Assembly: GCA_021234155.1 (NCBI GenBank)
Contig: JAJEKV010000078.1
Span: 1,734,001-1,798,000 of the forward strand
Direction: 5' to 3'
DNA: 64,000 nt
From: Isoetes taiwanensis
Lineage: Eukaryota; Streptophyta; Lycopodiopsida; Isoetales; Isoetaceae
Numbering within the stretch: the first letter of the stretch is position 1; every line of letters starts with the position of its first letter. The position numbers and the translations under genes are program-made. Shown in pieces: positions 45,338 to 55,112 of the stretch. The notes beneath the pieces were generated by a model. The model did not search any database and was not told the origin of the DNA. It was given only the letters and a program-made list of their open reading frames with translations.

Positions 45338-45565
45338 GTGCAAGATTGGGCTTTATCTGCTTTGCCAGTGCATGGCTACAAGGGACACAATTCTGGAATT
45401 ATTATCATTGAAGCCATGAAGTTTGTGTCTATTTTGAACTATGGAGGACACAATCCTGGAATTATTGTCGTTGAAGCCATGAAGGACACAGAGTGCAGAA
45501 GAGTCTCCGCCATGGCCATAGCCAGGATCTTCTTTCCCTGTGCCGCATCAAATGGCCTCACTTAG
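45338..45565 (+). other. Unassigned repeated-peptide frame, copy 2
   Basis: 75 codons with the internal duplication GHNSGIIIIEAMK / GHNPGIIVVEAMK, ending SAMAIARIFFPCAASNGLT. It is open in both copies, although the flanks carry indels. No family recognised. On the opposite strand near 45,000-45,200 another short open stretch (TPGGHTVMLGTSTFHIMG) is also unassigned. Confidence 0.35.
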
Positions 45566-47237
45566 GGTTTCTAAGCAATAACCAAAGGTATTTCATCGTT
45601 TGCATTTAGTACACATGTAAGACTTATTTCTTTGTTTTGCAAAGCTTCCACATTCCCAACCGTAGAGCTCTAAGGATTTTGTTAGCCCATAGAATCGAAG
45701 TAGAATGAGATGTAGAGAACTTCGCATATAACCTCAAAAGTTTGTTGCAGAACCCTGGTTCAAAGACCACTCTGCAAAGCAATTGGCTACCTTTTGCCAT
45801 GGCCGGTTCGGAATGCGACCTTTGTTGTTTAGAATGAATGTTAGAGGTTACCTTCATTGTTAAACTATTTAGTGAAAACATTTGAAATACATCTCACATC
45901 TGAGTTTAGTTGCAGCCTCCAAGCACTTCAGCAAAAACTGGATTTCCAGCGCTGGAAAAGCTGCTCATTTATCACCAGAACAATGATATCTACAATCAGT
46001 GCTTATCTCACCTCAGGTATTCATCATACTTTACAATGTGTACAATGATATGACTAGGAAATGCACTGTAGATGCTAAATGTATCCATTTTAGATAATTT
46101 CTAGATCTTTTAAGCAAATAAGTATTTTTACCTCAGATCGCTGGCAATACAGGTGCTATTGCAAGATCTTGTGCGGCAACTTTAGTTGGATTACATCTTG
46201 TTCAATTCGCAAATTGTTCTTTGAAGGAGCTTACTTGTCAAAATATAGTTTCCGACGTTATTTCAGCCCCTTGGTTTTAGCATTTCATAATGCAAAATTG
46301 AAGCACGCTAGACTCGACTACTCGCTGTATCATAATCTTTCCATTCTCTTTGAACATGCCTTTTAAGATACATAAAAATTTGCTTTGAAGTTCTTTGCGT
46401 ATAAACACTCATTCTACTTGATATGGAGCAGGCACGGGGAGCAGTCCACAATAAAAGGCTAAGGCAATGGGTAGACAATATTTCCATGGTTTCCAAGAAA
46501 GTTTAGACAAGGAGCATGTTATTCCAAAAAGACCTTAAAGTTAAAACAGAAAATATCTATCTTCAGTAAAAATGGAGACATCGAACTATTTCTGCATATC
46601 TATTCTTTGCATGAAGGGGTCGGGTCGAGAATGTAGCGAGAGGACTTTTTATCAGAGAAAAAGGGGCCATCAGATTATATAAAGAGGTGGTCGGCAGGCT
46701 GGGAATATCCGATGTCTTCAGCGGGAGTTAGAAGTCAGATCCGATCCAACAGATTATCGCCCGCTTGCCTAAACCAATTCTGGGGAATTCAGCCGATCAC
46801 AGAAGTTTCATGCACCTGGCTGCTGATTCTTTTGTTTGAAACCGAATTCTATGTCAAGAGCCCAAATCCTTTTGCCTCATAGCTTATTTGAGCCTGTAAT
46901 TGCTATAAATAGGATAATCATAGCTGAAGAGGAAGTAAGTTGTGATTGAATCCTTGAATCTTAAATCTTTCTGGAAATTGCCATAATCTTGTTGTGGAAA
47001 CAATGTACTCTTGTGATGAGCCAATATAAGTTCTTAAGAACTACTTCTTTATCCTTATTTCTGTTGTTAATCTTCAGAGATTTAAGCCTTGATTAACCTT
47101 AATGTGCCAACCATCTCGTCTTTGTGATGGATTGTTTTAAGCTAAGCGGGAGATCATAAATTCATACTTTGTTTAAGGCTTGTTGCTAAAAGCGCTTTGA
47201 GTAGTAAAGACTCCATAAATCATTCATTCGTATCAAG

Positions 47238-47249
47238 TGGTATCAGAGC
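47238..47249 (+). other. Primer-binding site (tRNA-iMet type), copy 2
   Basis: TGGTATCAGAGC, 2 nt after the LTR end at 47,235. Confidence 0.9.
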
Positions 47250-48246
47250 GGAAGCTGCAATTCTTATGGAATCTATGGGCTGTGGGAACATCACCAAGCT
47301 TTTGAAATTCTACCTTCTGATTTGCATCAAGGAAGACGAAACTAATGCTGACATCCTACTCTAAGGCTGCAAAATATCCAAAATCTTGCAAGCTTGTACT
47401 GCAAGTACCGTTGGGTTTAACTTTGTCAAAGAAGTATTGAGGCGAAGTATAAGTTATGGGTGGACTGGCAAATCTTTGAAGCATGGCGTCCAAAGTGGAG
47501 ACTTGGAGTCCTGGAGTCCCCAAGAAACCTGCGTGACTTTAGACTTGGTGCGGGAGGAAGAATTATATTCCAGTATATGGATATTGAAAGTACGGAGGAT
47601 TTGGCGACTATTGGTGCAAGCGAGGCTGGAGCATTAGTAGCAGAGAAAAAACAGAAAAAAAAAACTCGGTACTTTCGTGGAGAATGCTCGAAGCATATGG
47701 AATCGACTTGTTGAGAATGATTGGAGAAATTCCTATGATCCTTTGGGGATTATAGAATAAGTAAAGGCGACTGCTGGGTTGTCGTGAAAAAGTTTGTCTT
47801 GGAGACAAGTAACATCTGTTGTACAACATTGAGCTCTGCTTTAATTATAATAGCCGAACTACCCGCCATAACCTCTTGCCATCTCTAGAAGTCTGATTTG
47901 ATCATCTGATCCTATGTAACCTCCAATCTTTAAATCTGAGTACGGAGAACCGCAAAAGCATCTTGCTTGGGATTGTGGAGTCAGATCGTGGTGATCTGGC
48001 CGTGGTATAAATATTTGACTTTGGAAGTCATTCATATTAACGGTTGACCGTATTTATAGGTTTGCTTAGTGATAAGCATTGGGAAGGGACTTTACATACA
48101 AGCTGCCAAGGATGTGGACGCAAGATTTGGATGCGGAATCTCAAATTGTTTCTTATGGGACAAACTTATGGGTAAAGTTCATAAGTTGATTTTCTTTATG
48201 CCGAATACAGAGTTTATTTCTTGTGTGCACTCATGGTAGATTGGTA

Positions 48247-48570
48247 ATTACGATTACAACGTAATAGGCCTGAGCATGGTGTAATTGTGAATGCCTCTTG
48301 GTAGATCAATAATTGTGTCTGCAGCACAATAGGCTTGAACAAGAGTGCATTAGATGTATATTTTGAAGAGCAGTAATTGTGGTTGCAACACAATAGGCCT
48401 GACAAAAGTTGCATCTGTATCACGGAGATACAATCAAGTAGTACCGGGGAGGTACGAAAGATAATAACTTATCGTGGAGATACAATTGTTTTTGCGGGGA
48501 TTAAAAGAATAGAGACGCGGAGGTTCCAAGATATAAGGTACTGTGGAAGTATAATAACGTATATAACCAT
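48247..48570 (+). ncRNA. Stem-loop sets I and II, copy 2
   Basis: Counterpart of 29,078-29,400. Set I: three hairpins starting at 48,247 with stems ATTACG/CGTAAT and ATTGTG/CACAAT. Set II begins GTATC-ACGGA-GATAC at 48,417, then GTACC-GGGGA-GGTAC; the doubled first hairpin of copy 1 is single here. The rest is conserved. Confidence 0.55.
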
Positions 48571-49598
48571 TTTCTAAGTTCACAGGGTTGAGAAACTTCC
48601 TGGTTCATGTTTATCGTGGAGTACCCAATTTGAGAAGGGATGGACCGAATTGGAGCATACTTGGACGATCGCGGACGATCTGTTTAAGAAGGGATGGATT
48701 GACATGGAGCAGGCATGGGGGGAGCGGTCCACAATAAAAGGCTAAGGCAATGGGTAGACAATATTTCCATGGTTTCCAAGAAAGTTTAGACAAGGGGCAT
48801 GTTATTCCAAAAAGACCTTAAAGTTAAAATGGAAAATATTTGTCTTCAGCAAAAATGGAGCCATAGAACTATTTCTGCATATCTATTCTTTGCATGAAGG
48901 GGTCGGATCGAGAATGTAGCGGAGGCCTTTTTATTAGAGAAAAAGAGGCCATCAGATTATATAAAGAGGTGGTCGGCAGGCTGGGAATAACTGATGTCTT
49001 CAGCGTAAGTTAGAAGTCAGATCCGGCCCAACAGATTATCGCCCTCCTGCCTAAACCAATTCCGGGAAATTCAGCCGATCACAGAAGTTTCATGCATCTG
49101 GCTGCTGCTGATTCTTTTATTTGAAGCCAAATTCTATGTCAAGAACCCAAATCCGTTTGCCTCAGAACTTATTTGAGCCTGTAATTGCTATAGATAGGGT
49201 AATCATAGCTGAAGGGGAAGTAAGCTGTGATTGAATCTTTGAATCCTAAATCTTTCTGGAAATTGCCTTAAGCTGTGGACCCGGTTGGGCGGAGAAACGA
49301 CTGCTCCATAATCTTGTTGTGGAAACAATGTACTCTTGTGATGAGCCAATATAAGACCTTAATAACTACTTCTTTGTTTCGATCCTTATTTCTGCTGTTA
49401 AAACTTCAGGGATTTAACCCTTGATTAACCTTACTGTGCCAACAATCTCGTCTTTGTGATGGATTGTTTTAACCTAAGCGGGAGATCATAAATTGATACT
49501 TTGTTTAAGGCTTGTTACTAGAAGGGCTTTGAGTAGTAAAGACCCCATAAATCATTGATTCGTATCAGATCTGCTATATGTTCTCCTACATATAGCAG

Positions 49599-50089
49599 AC
49601 TATATTTGTGGTGGTGAAGGTACATGGTTTGTGGACTGAATCCTTGGAGTTTCTTAAAAAACAGGTAAGTTTAAATAGCAGATGCATTATTAATTAAAAC
49701 TAGGCTGAAGTTTCAAGTAATATACTGTACATTTTTATTTGCATGTCTGATTAAAATGCCCACTTCTCACCCAAACTTTCACTGTGCAGAAGGGGGGAAA
49801 ACGACTGAGAACATATACTAAAAGGGCAAATCATATGTACACAGTACCAAGCTATGCCATGTAGAATTGGATTAGTCTTCCGTCCTTCTCATTAACTTTG
49901 CTCAAGTTTCTACACAAATGATCTTGAACAACCTTTGTGTTATGTGTTTATGTAGGACAAATCATATCAATATGGTGACCGGTTACTATTTGGATCTGAA
50001 ACAAATGGCCTTCTAGCTGAGGCAATTGAAGAGTACTGTAATGGAAACTATGCCTGGGGATTGTGTGGATACCATTGAATGACACTTAT
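49599..50089 (+). pseudogene. TrmL/SpoU-type tRNA 2'-O-methyltransferase fragment, copy 2
   Basis: Same three exons as copy 1: to 49,664 (VVVKVHGLWTESLEFLKKQ), 49,790-49,843 (KGGKRLRTYTKRANHMYT) and 49,956-50,089 (YGDRLLFGSETNGLLAEAIE). Splice sites are kept and the same late frameshift is present. One residue differs (NGNYA for NGKYA). Upstream it is cut by the 3' LTR at 49,567. Confidence 0.72.
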
Positions 50090-50615
50090 GTATGTTCCTT
50101 AAACCTCGTTATCTTGACCATTTTCAATTTATTTTTATGACCTTTCAATTTTTTTTATTTGTTTTGTGTGGATACAGGGTCATGATTTTAAATAATAAAG
50201 GGATTTTGATTTTTTTGTTTTTACGACCAGCGATACTGTATCTTGGTTCCAAATCATAAGAGGTAAATGTATTTCGGAGTATACTTTGTATTTCAGAATA
50301 CATTTTTTTTTTCCAGAAAGATAGAGACATGTTTTTTTTGCCCTTTTTTGCTCCAGCGATCTTTCTCTATGGACCTCGCGCCACCATTTTAGTATCAGAT
50401 TGAATAAGGCTATGGCATTGGCTAAAGGTTAAGCCAAGGCGCTGGTTAAGCATCTTTCAAAATTAATTTTCTTGTTAGGGTTAGCCGTAGCTTGTAGGTC
50501 GGATGCCAGAATCGTAGCTTTCAGGAGTCGCCGCCATTTGATGTGTAAATGCTTCATGTAGAAGTTAATCAAGGAGCAAGGAATGATGGCTAACTGAGGA
50601 GAAAGGATTTATGGA

Positions 50616-50957
50616 GTTTTGGCTTTGGTGGAGTCTTCGAGACTGTGCTGGAGTTAAATTTGATGGCTGTTACAGTCGAAATATTCTTGTCACCTATGCT
50701 GTACAGGTCATTCTCTTATCCATGATATATTGCACTTTTAGGAACTAATACTTCAAATACTGAGAAACCATGAACTTGCAATATTTTATTCAGATACACT
50801 AGCTTAGCTAATGGATGGGATTATCTTGAGCCTCCCTGAGCAAAAATAGTTTCCCCTGTTGTTGCAGTAATAGTCATTTTAGCTAATAAATCTATAGGAG
50901 ATAGAGCCATGATTCTGGAACTCAGTATCTGTGCATTATCTTCTGAATCAATGGGAA
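50616..50957 (+). repeat. Direct repeat A2 (QORH exon, + strand)
   Basis: Second copy of A1. Here A is followed at once by arm B in the natural gene order, so A2-B is the contiguous QORH gene piece. Confidence 0.9.
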
Positions 50958-51335
50958 CAACATATAATATATGGTATCTGGATGATAGATCACAGATTGT
51001 TATGTTTAAGATGTCAAGTACAACATCCCAGCCTTTGAATAAGTATTCTGATTTTTGTTCTACTGCATGTGCAGCTTCGCCTCCACATTAAAGGTTAATG
51101 TTTGCCTTTGTCTTCAGCTAGCAAAGCTCGCTGGTGCTTTAAACCTTTTCGAACCAAAGGATGGTGCCTTTTCACGTCTTTAAACAGTAAAGATCTTCAA
51201 ATACTGTTAGATCTTGTCAAGGATGGAAAATTGCGTACCATTAGTGATTTAGAGTACTCAATAAAAGATGCAGATCAGGCATGGAAAAAGAGCTTAGAAG
51301 GTCATGCTTGTTTGCAGATTGTTTGCAGGTTATAG
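50616..51335 (+). pseudogene. QORH-like gene piece, right copy (two exons)
   Basis: Exon to 50,706 (AGVKFDGCYSRNILVTYAVQ; glycine motif deleted), intron, exon 51,118-51,335 after a TTCAG acceptor (LAKLAGA, then a deletion of about 180 bp, then SKDLQILLDLVKDGKLRTIS and DADQAWKKSLEGH). Family: medium-chain dehydrogenase/reductase, quinone oxidoreductase type, chloroplast envelope in plants. Compared with the left arm the middle of the exon, with VVHCATTG, is missing. Not functional. Confidence 0.78.
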
Positions 51336-53024
51336 AATAACTTGTAATACAGCTAATTTTAACCAATCACTTTACATATTTGAATACTTGCTAATGTAGA
51401 ATATATATATGTCCTTGTGCACCAATTGGGAAGCCATCCTAATCTATTATATTCTATTCTTTTCTATGCATGGGCTACTAACTTTACTCTATGTTATTGC
51501 CATGAAGTAAAAGCAATTTATTTGAAAGAAGGCTAATCTGAACTATGGACTATTGCTAAATTGAACTATTTGACTACACTCTACAAAGAGAGCACTTTGA
51601 ATGTAATGCAAACAAAGTTTCTATGATCTTAATGCTCCAATTTACGTGGAGCACATCTTTCTTTGGCTGCATTTAGGTTACTTCGGTGCCTTCTAGAAGA
51701 ACACTCATTATTGCTCACTTTGGATCATGTAATTCCCACCTCCTAAATCAAAGGATATGTATATAAGAAAGTGCTCTCCATATGCATATTTGTACAGTAT
51801 CAATACGTGGAAAAAAACAAACTACAAAGGCCATAACATGGCAGCGTATCAGGTTATGCAAAACAAGCTTCATATATTAGGTTATGCAAAACAAGCTTCA
51901 TATAAATTTCTTGTACAAGTTAAGCTTCTTAGATGCATGTTCACTAAATGCATTTGTGTCACTTAGAATGAAGCAGCAAACATCCTTAAACATATGGCTC
52001 GTTTTTTTCATAGCATTTTCGTTGCAGTAGAAGACCCAACCAAGCATTCTAGAATTTCCTAATTATTATTATTATGTGGGGAGTGAATTTGCTAACAAGG
52101 TGATTAGAAAATATGGCTTTTGATTTGTATTCCAAAATACGGTAAGAGTGCAAGGTCCTATTCTAGAATAGCCCACTAAATTATGGCTTTTGATTTATAT
52201 TCCGAAATAAGGTAAGAGTGCAAGGGATTTGTATTCCGGAATACAATAGGAGTGTGCGTTAGCATAAGAGTGCGCAAGGTTCTATTCTGGAAGAACATAA
52301 ACCTAAGAGTGCGTGGTCAACCTCTCTATACGGATTTGGCATGTTGTGGTGATTTACTTCTTCATCACACCATAAAACTTTATGTTTAGTTCTTTTTCAC
52401 ACCTTTCATTTTCTGTTTAATGTTCGTAATTTAACCTGTGATCACATCTTGCACTTTCTGTTTAATATTCGTAATTTAACCTATGATCTATTACAAATTA
52501 AACCTCTTTTTGTCGTGAGCTCATAATAACCCGGTAGGAAAAAATATAAATGTAGTTGTTATGTTGTGCAATTGAAGAAAGGAGCGGGTATTACATATGA
52601 TTTTGCATGGTTTAGGGGGGTATTCGTATGCCAAAATAGTATTATGCTGATGTCAGTAAATATGGTGTGGGTTTTGTAAGGCGTGTCATTTATTTTTCTT
52701 TTTCTTTTAGGAAAGTGGGGCTCGTGTCAAGTTTTTGGGTTAGGGCAGGGCGACTTCGGCATGGCAGAGTTCTTCCGATGGGCGGCCGCTTGGCGATGGC
52801 AGAGTTAATCTGGCAGGGTTCAGGGGGCCATAACCCACGTCTTCAAATCGACCAGAGCTGCATATCCAGCGGAGTCAATCTGGCAGCGGTTAATGTGGAG
52901 TTAATCTGGCTGGGTTCAGGGCTCAGAGGCAGGATCACTTATGCATAATCTGACAGGCCATAGCCAAAAGCATCTTCAAATTCTGCCGTGTATTCCTTTC
53001 ATTTTGGTTTCCGCACAGGTTTAG
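50963..53024 (+). repeat. Right inverted arm (B) of the QORH fold-back
   Basis: About 2.06 kb, reverse complement of 41,125-43,392, about 200 bp shorter mainly through the exon deletion. It ends where the SINE array begins. Confidence 0.9.
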
Positions 53025-53025
53025 C

Positions 53026-54207
53026 GGACACGTATGGCACAAGTTCTACCACGTCGGGGATCATGGCCGTATAACCCCAGTAACCAACTCCCAAATATAA
53101 ACATACACTGGCCGGGTTTGAACCCCCGACCAAGTGCACATTTATTTTGGCATTACTAGGCCTATACCAACTCACCACACATCCGTTGGGCAAAACTTTA
53201 GCCATACATGCACACTTTGTAGGCAGGATAGAATCCCGCATCAGGAAGTCGGGGAATTTTTAGGCAACAACCAGTATACTAGCCCCAGTGTACATGGAAG
53301 CCAATTTTTACTGGTGCATACTATGGCAGACACGGAGGACACGTATAGGCACAAGTTCTACCACGTCGGGGATCATGGCCGTATAACCCCAGTAACCAAC
53401 TCCCAAAGCTAAACATACACTGGCCAGGGTTTGAACCCCTGACCAAGTGCACATTTATTTTGGCATTACTAGGTCTATACCAACTCACCACACATCCGTT
53501 GGGCAAAACTTTAGCCATACATGCACACTTTGTAGGCAGGATAGAATCCGCCTCCGGGAAGTCGGGGAATTTTTAGGCAACAACCCGATTATACCAGCCC
53601 AGTGTACATGGAAGCCAATTTTACTGGTGCATACTCACACAATTATTGTGGAGCTTATCCTGCTGCCTTATGGCAGAAAAGTGGAGGACACGTATAGGCA
53701 CAAGTTCTACCACGTCGGGGATCATGGCCGTATAACCCCAGTAACCAACTCCCAAATATAAACATACACTGGCCAGGGTTTGAACCCCCGACCAAGTGCA
53801 CATTTATTTTGGCATTACTAGGCCTATACCAACTCACCACACATCCGTTGGGCAAAACGTTAGCCATACATGCACACTTTGTAGGCGGGATAGAATCCGC
53901 CTCGAGAGTCGGGGAATTTTTTAGGCAACAACCGATTATACCAGCCCGGTGTACATGGAAGCCAATTTTTATTGGTGCATACTCACACAATTATTGTGGA
54001 GCTTATCCTGCTGCCTTATCAGACAAAGTGGAGGACACGATAGGCACAAGTTCTACCATGTCGGGGATCATGGCCGTATAACCCGATAACCAACTCCCAA
54101 ATATAAACATACACCGGCGGGGTTTGAACCCCCGACCAAGTGCACATTTATTTTGGCATTATTAGGCCTATACCAACTCACCACACATCCGTTGGGCAAA
54201 ACTTTAG
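53026..54207 (-). repeat. Tandem array (3.5 units) of a tRNA-related SINE
   Basis: Units start at 53,026, 53,337, 53,686 and 54,033 (periods 311, 349 and 347 bp; last unit partial). On the minus strand each unit has an A-box-like TGGTGAGTTGG (for example 53,168-53,178) and a B-box-like GGTTCAAACCC (53,114-53,124), spaced as in a tRNA. Units differ by small indels. Tandem arrangement of a SINE is unusual; a scrap of the same family lies at 2,798-2,848. Confidence 0.75.
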
Positions 54208-55112
54208 GACAAAAGAGAATGAAACACGACAGGGAATATGAAAAGCAGAAATGTACACGTCATCAATCAGCGCCAATTTTCTTGAATTCTTTGTCTTTTG
54301 TGATTTTAACTCGTTCTTGATTTGATTCACCAGAGAAATCACTGTTTGATCCGAATTTGCCCTCCCCAAATTGCTGGCCTTGTAGAGGCCCAGCAATATC
54401 TGATTTCCTCATCTTTTTCTCTATGCATGGATACAAAATTTTTTCAACTTTGTTCTAAAAGCGGGATCATAGAATCACCTGTGGTTTTTAATTGGATCAT
54501 CTTAGAGCTTTGGGACGGTCTTATTCTCAATCAATTCTTCCCGGATCACTGTTTGAGCGGAATACTCAATTGTACCATCTTGAGGAAGAATTTGAGCGAA
54601 TACTCAATTGTACCATCTTCGGAAGAATTTGAAGCGAGATGATTGAAGCTTGGGTGCTAGAATTTCTGAGCAACAAGAACATCTCAAAAAATCGCAACTT
54701 TCGGTACATTGTGGATGGACCAGAGAACAAAATTATGGTTAAAATTTTCTCCAGAATGATTCGGTTTGATTCAATCCGTTTACGAGTACCTCGGCAATTT
54801 TATGGTAATTCTATCCCTTTAAGGCATTAGGTAGAATTTTTTTCTTGATCTCTCTCTCATTTCTTTAGCCTCCATAGCCTCGGACAGACTTCCCCTTTTT
54901 TTTGCATTTATGGCGAATTTCCCCCAAAAAATAAACTTTTCAAGGCCCGTCGACCCTAAATTCAAATTCTCTTTAGATCCTTCATAATTTCATGCTCCTT
55001 CCTGCTTGCTCAAAGGGCGGCTCTTCTCTCTCGGTTAAGTGCATTCCACCTTGATCCATCAAAAATTATTAAATTTGGGAATTTTGCTAACCAAGAACCT
55101 CTGTCAAAAGAA
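54208..55112. other. Probable 5' untranslated part of the LINE
   Basis: No gene recognised. Contains a roughly 43-bp tandem duplication around GAATACTCAATTGTACCATC (54,558-54,630). Long 5' regions are normal for plant L1 elements, so this may be its leader. Confidence 0.4.

Larger units (their letters stand above)
43734..47446 (+). repeat. Block R (inverted copy at 31,835-35,813)
   Basis: About 3.7 kb. Starts TTGCCCTTTTTCTTTGCC directly after A1. Carries the ETHE1 pseudogene, an unassigned stretch and the LTR element start; runs on without a break into block P'. Confidence 0.9.
46418..49567 (+). mobile_element. Non-autonomous LTR retroelement, copy 2 (tandem: tail-LTR-interior-LTR)
   Basis: A 3' interior tail (46,418-46,516) ends in a polypurine tract at the LTR 46,517-47,235 (719 bp). 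Then come the primer site TGGTATCAGAGC at 47,238-47,249, a non-coding interior (to 48,799) and the 3' LTR 48,800-49,567 (768 bp). A tail in front of the first LTR means two elements sharing an LTR, the left one truncated. The interior has no gag/pol motifs but carries both stem-loop sets. The two LTRs differ clearly from each other, so the insertion is older than the copying of the block between loci. Confidence 0.85.
46709..50615 (+). repeat. Block P' (direct copy of 27,541-31,436)
   Basis: Overlaps block R over the LTR/primer-site region. Ends ...AAGGATTTATGGAG, then A2 begins. Confidence 0.9.

Noticed and set aside
43734-50615. Helitron carrying gene fragments
   Set aside because: Captured exons would fit, but the block ends are not TC...CTRR with a 3' hairpin, there is no Rep/helicase motif, and the block is flanked by long direct repeats.
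41125-53024. Mutator-like (Pack-MULE) element with 2-kb terminal inverted repeats
   Set aside because: The arms contain gene exons and a natural gene order with A2; no 9-bp target duplication or transposase was found at 41,125/53,024. Kept as a fold-back structure instead.
53026-54207. CRISPR-like or satellite array
   Set aside because: Units of 311-349 bp with no spacer pattern, in a plant genome; the tRNA promoter boxes favour a SINE origin.
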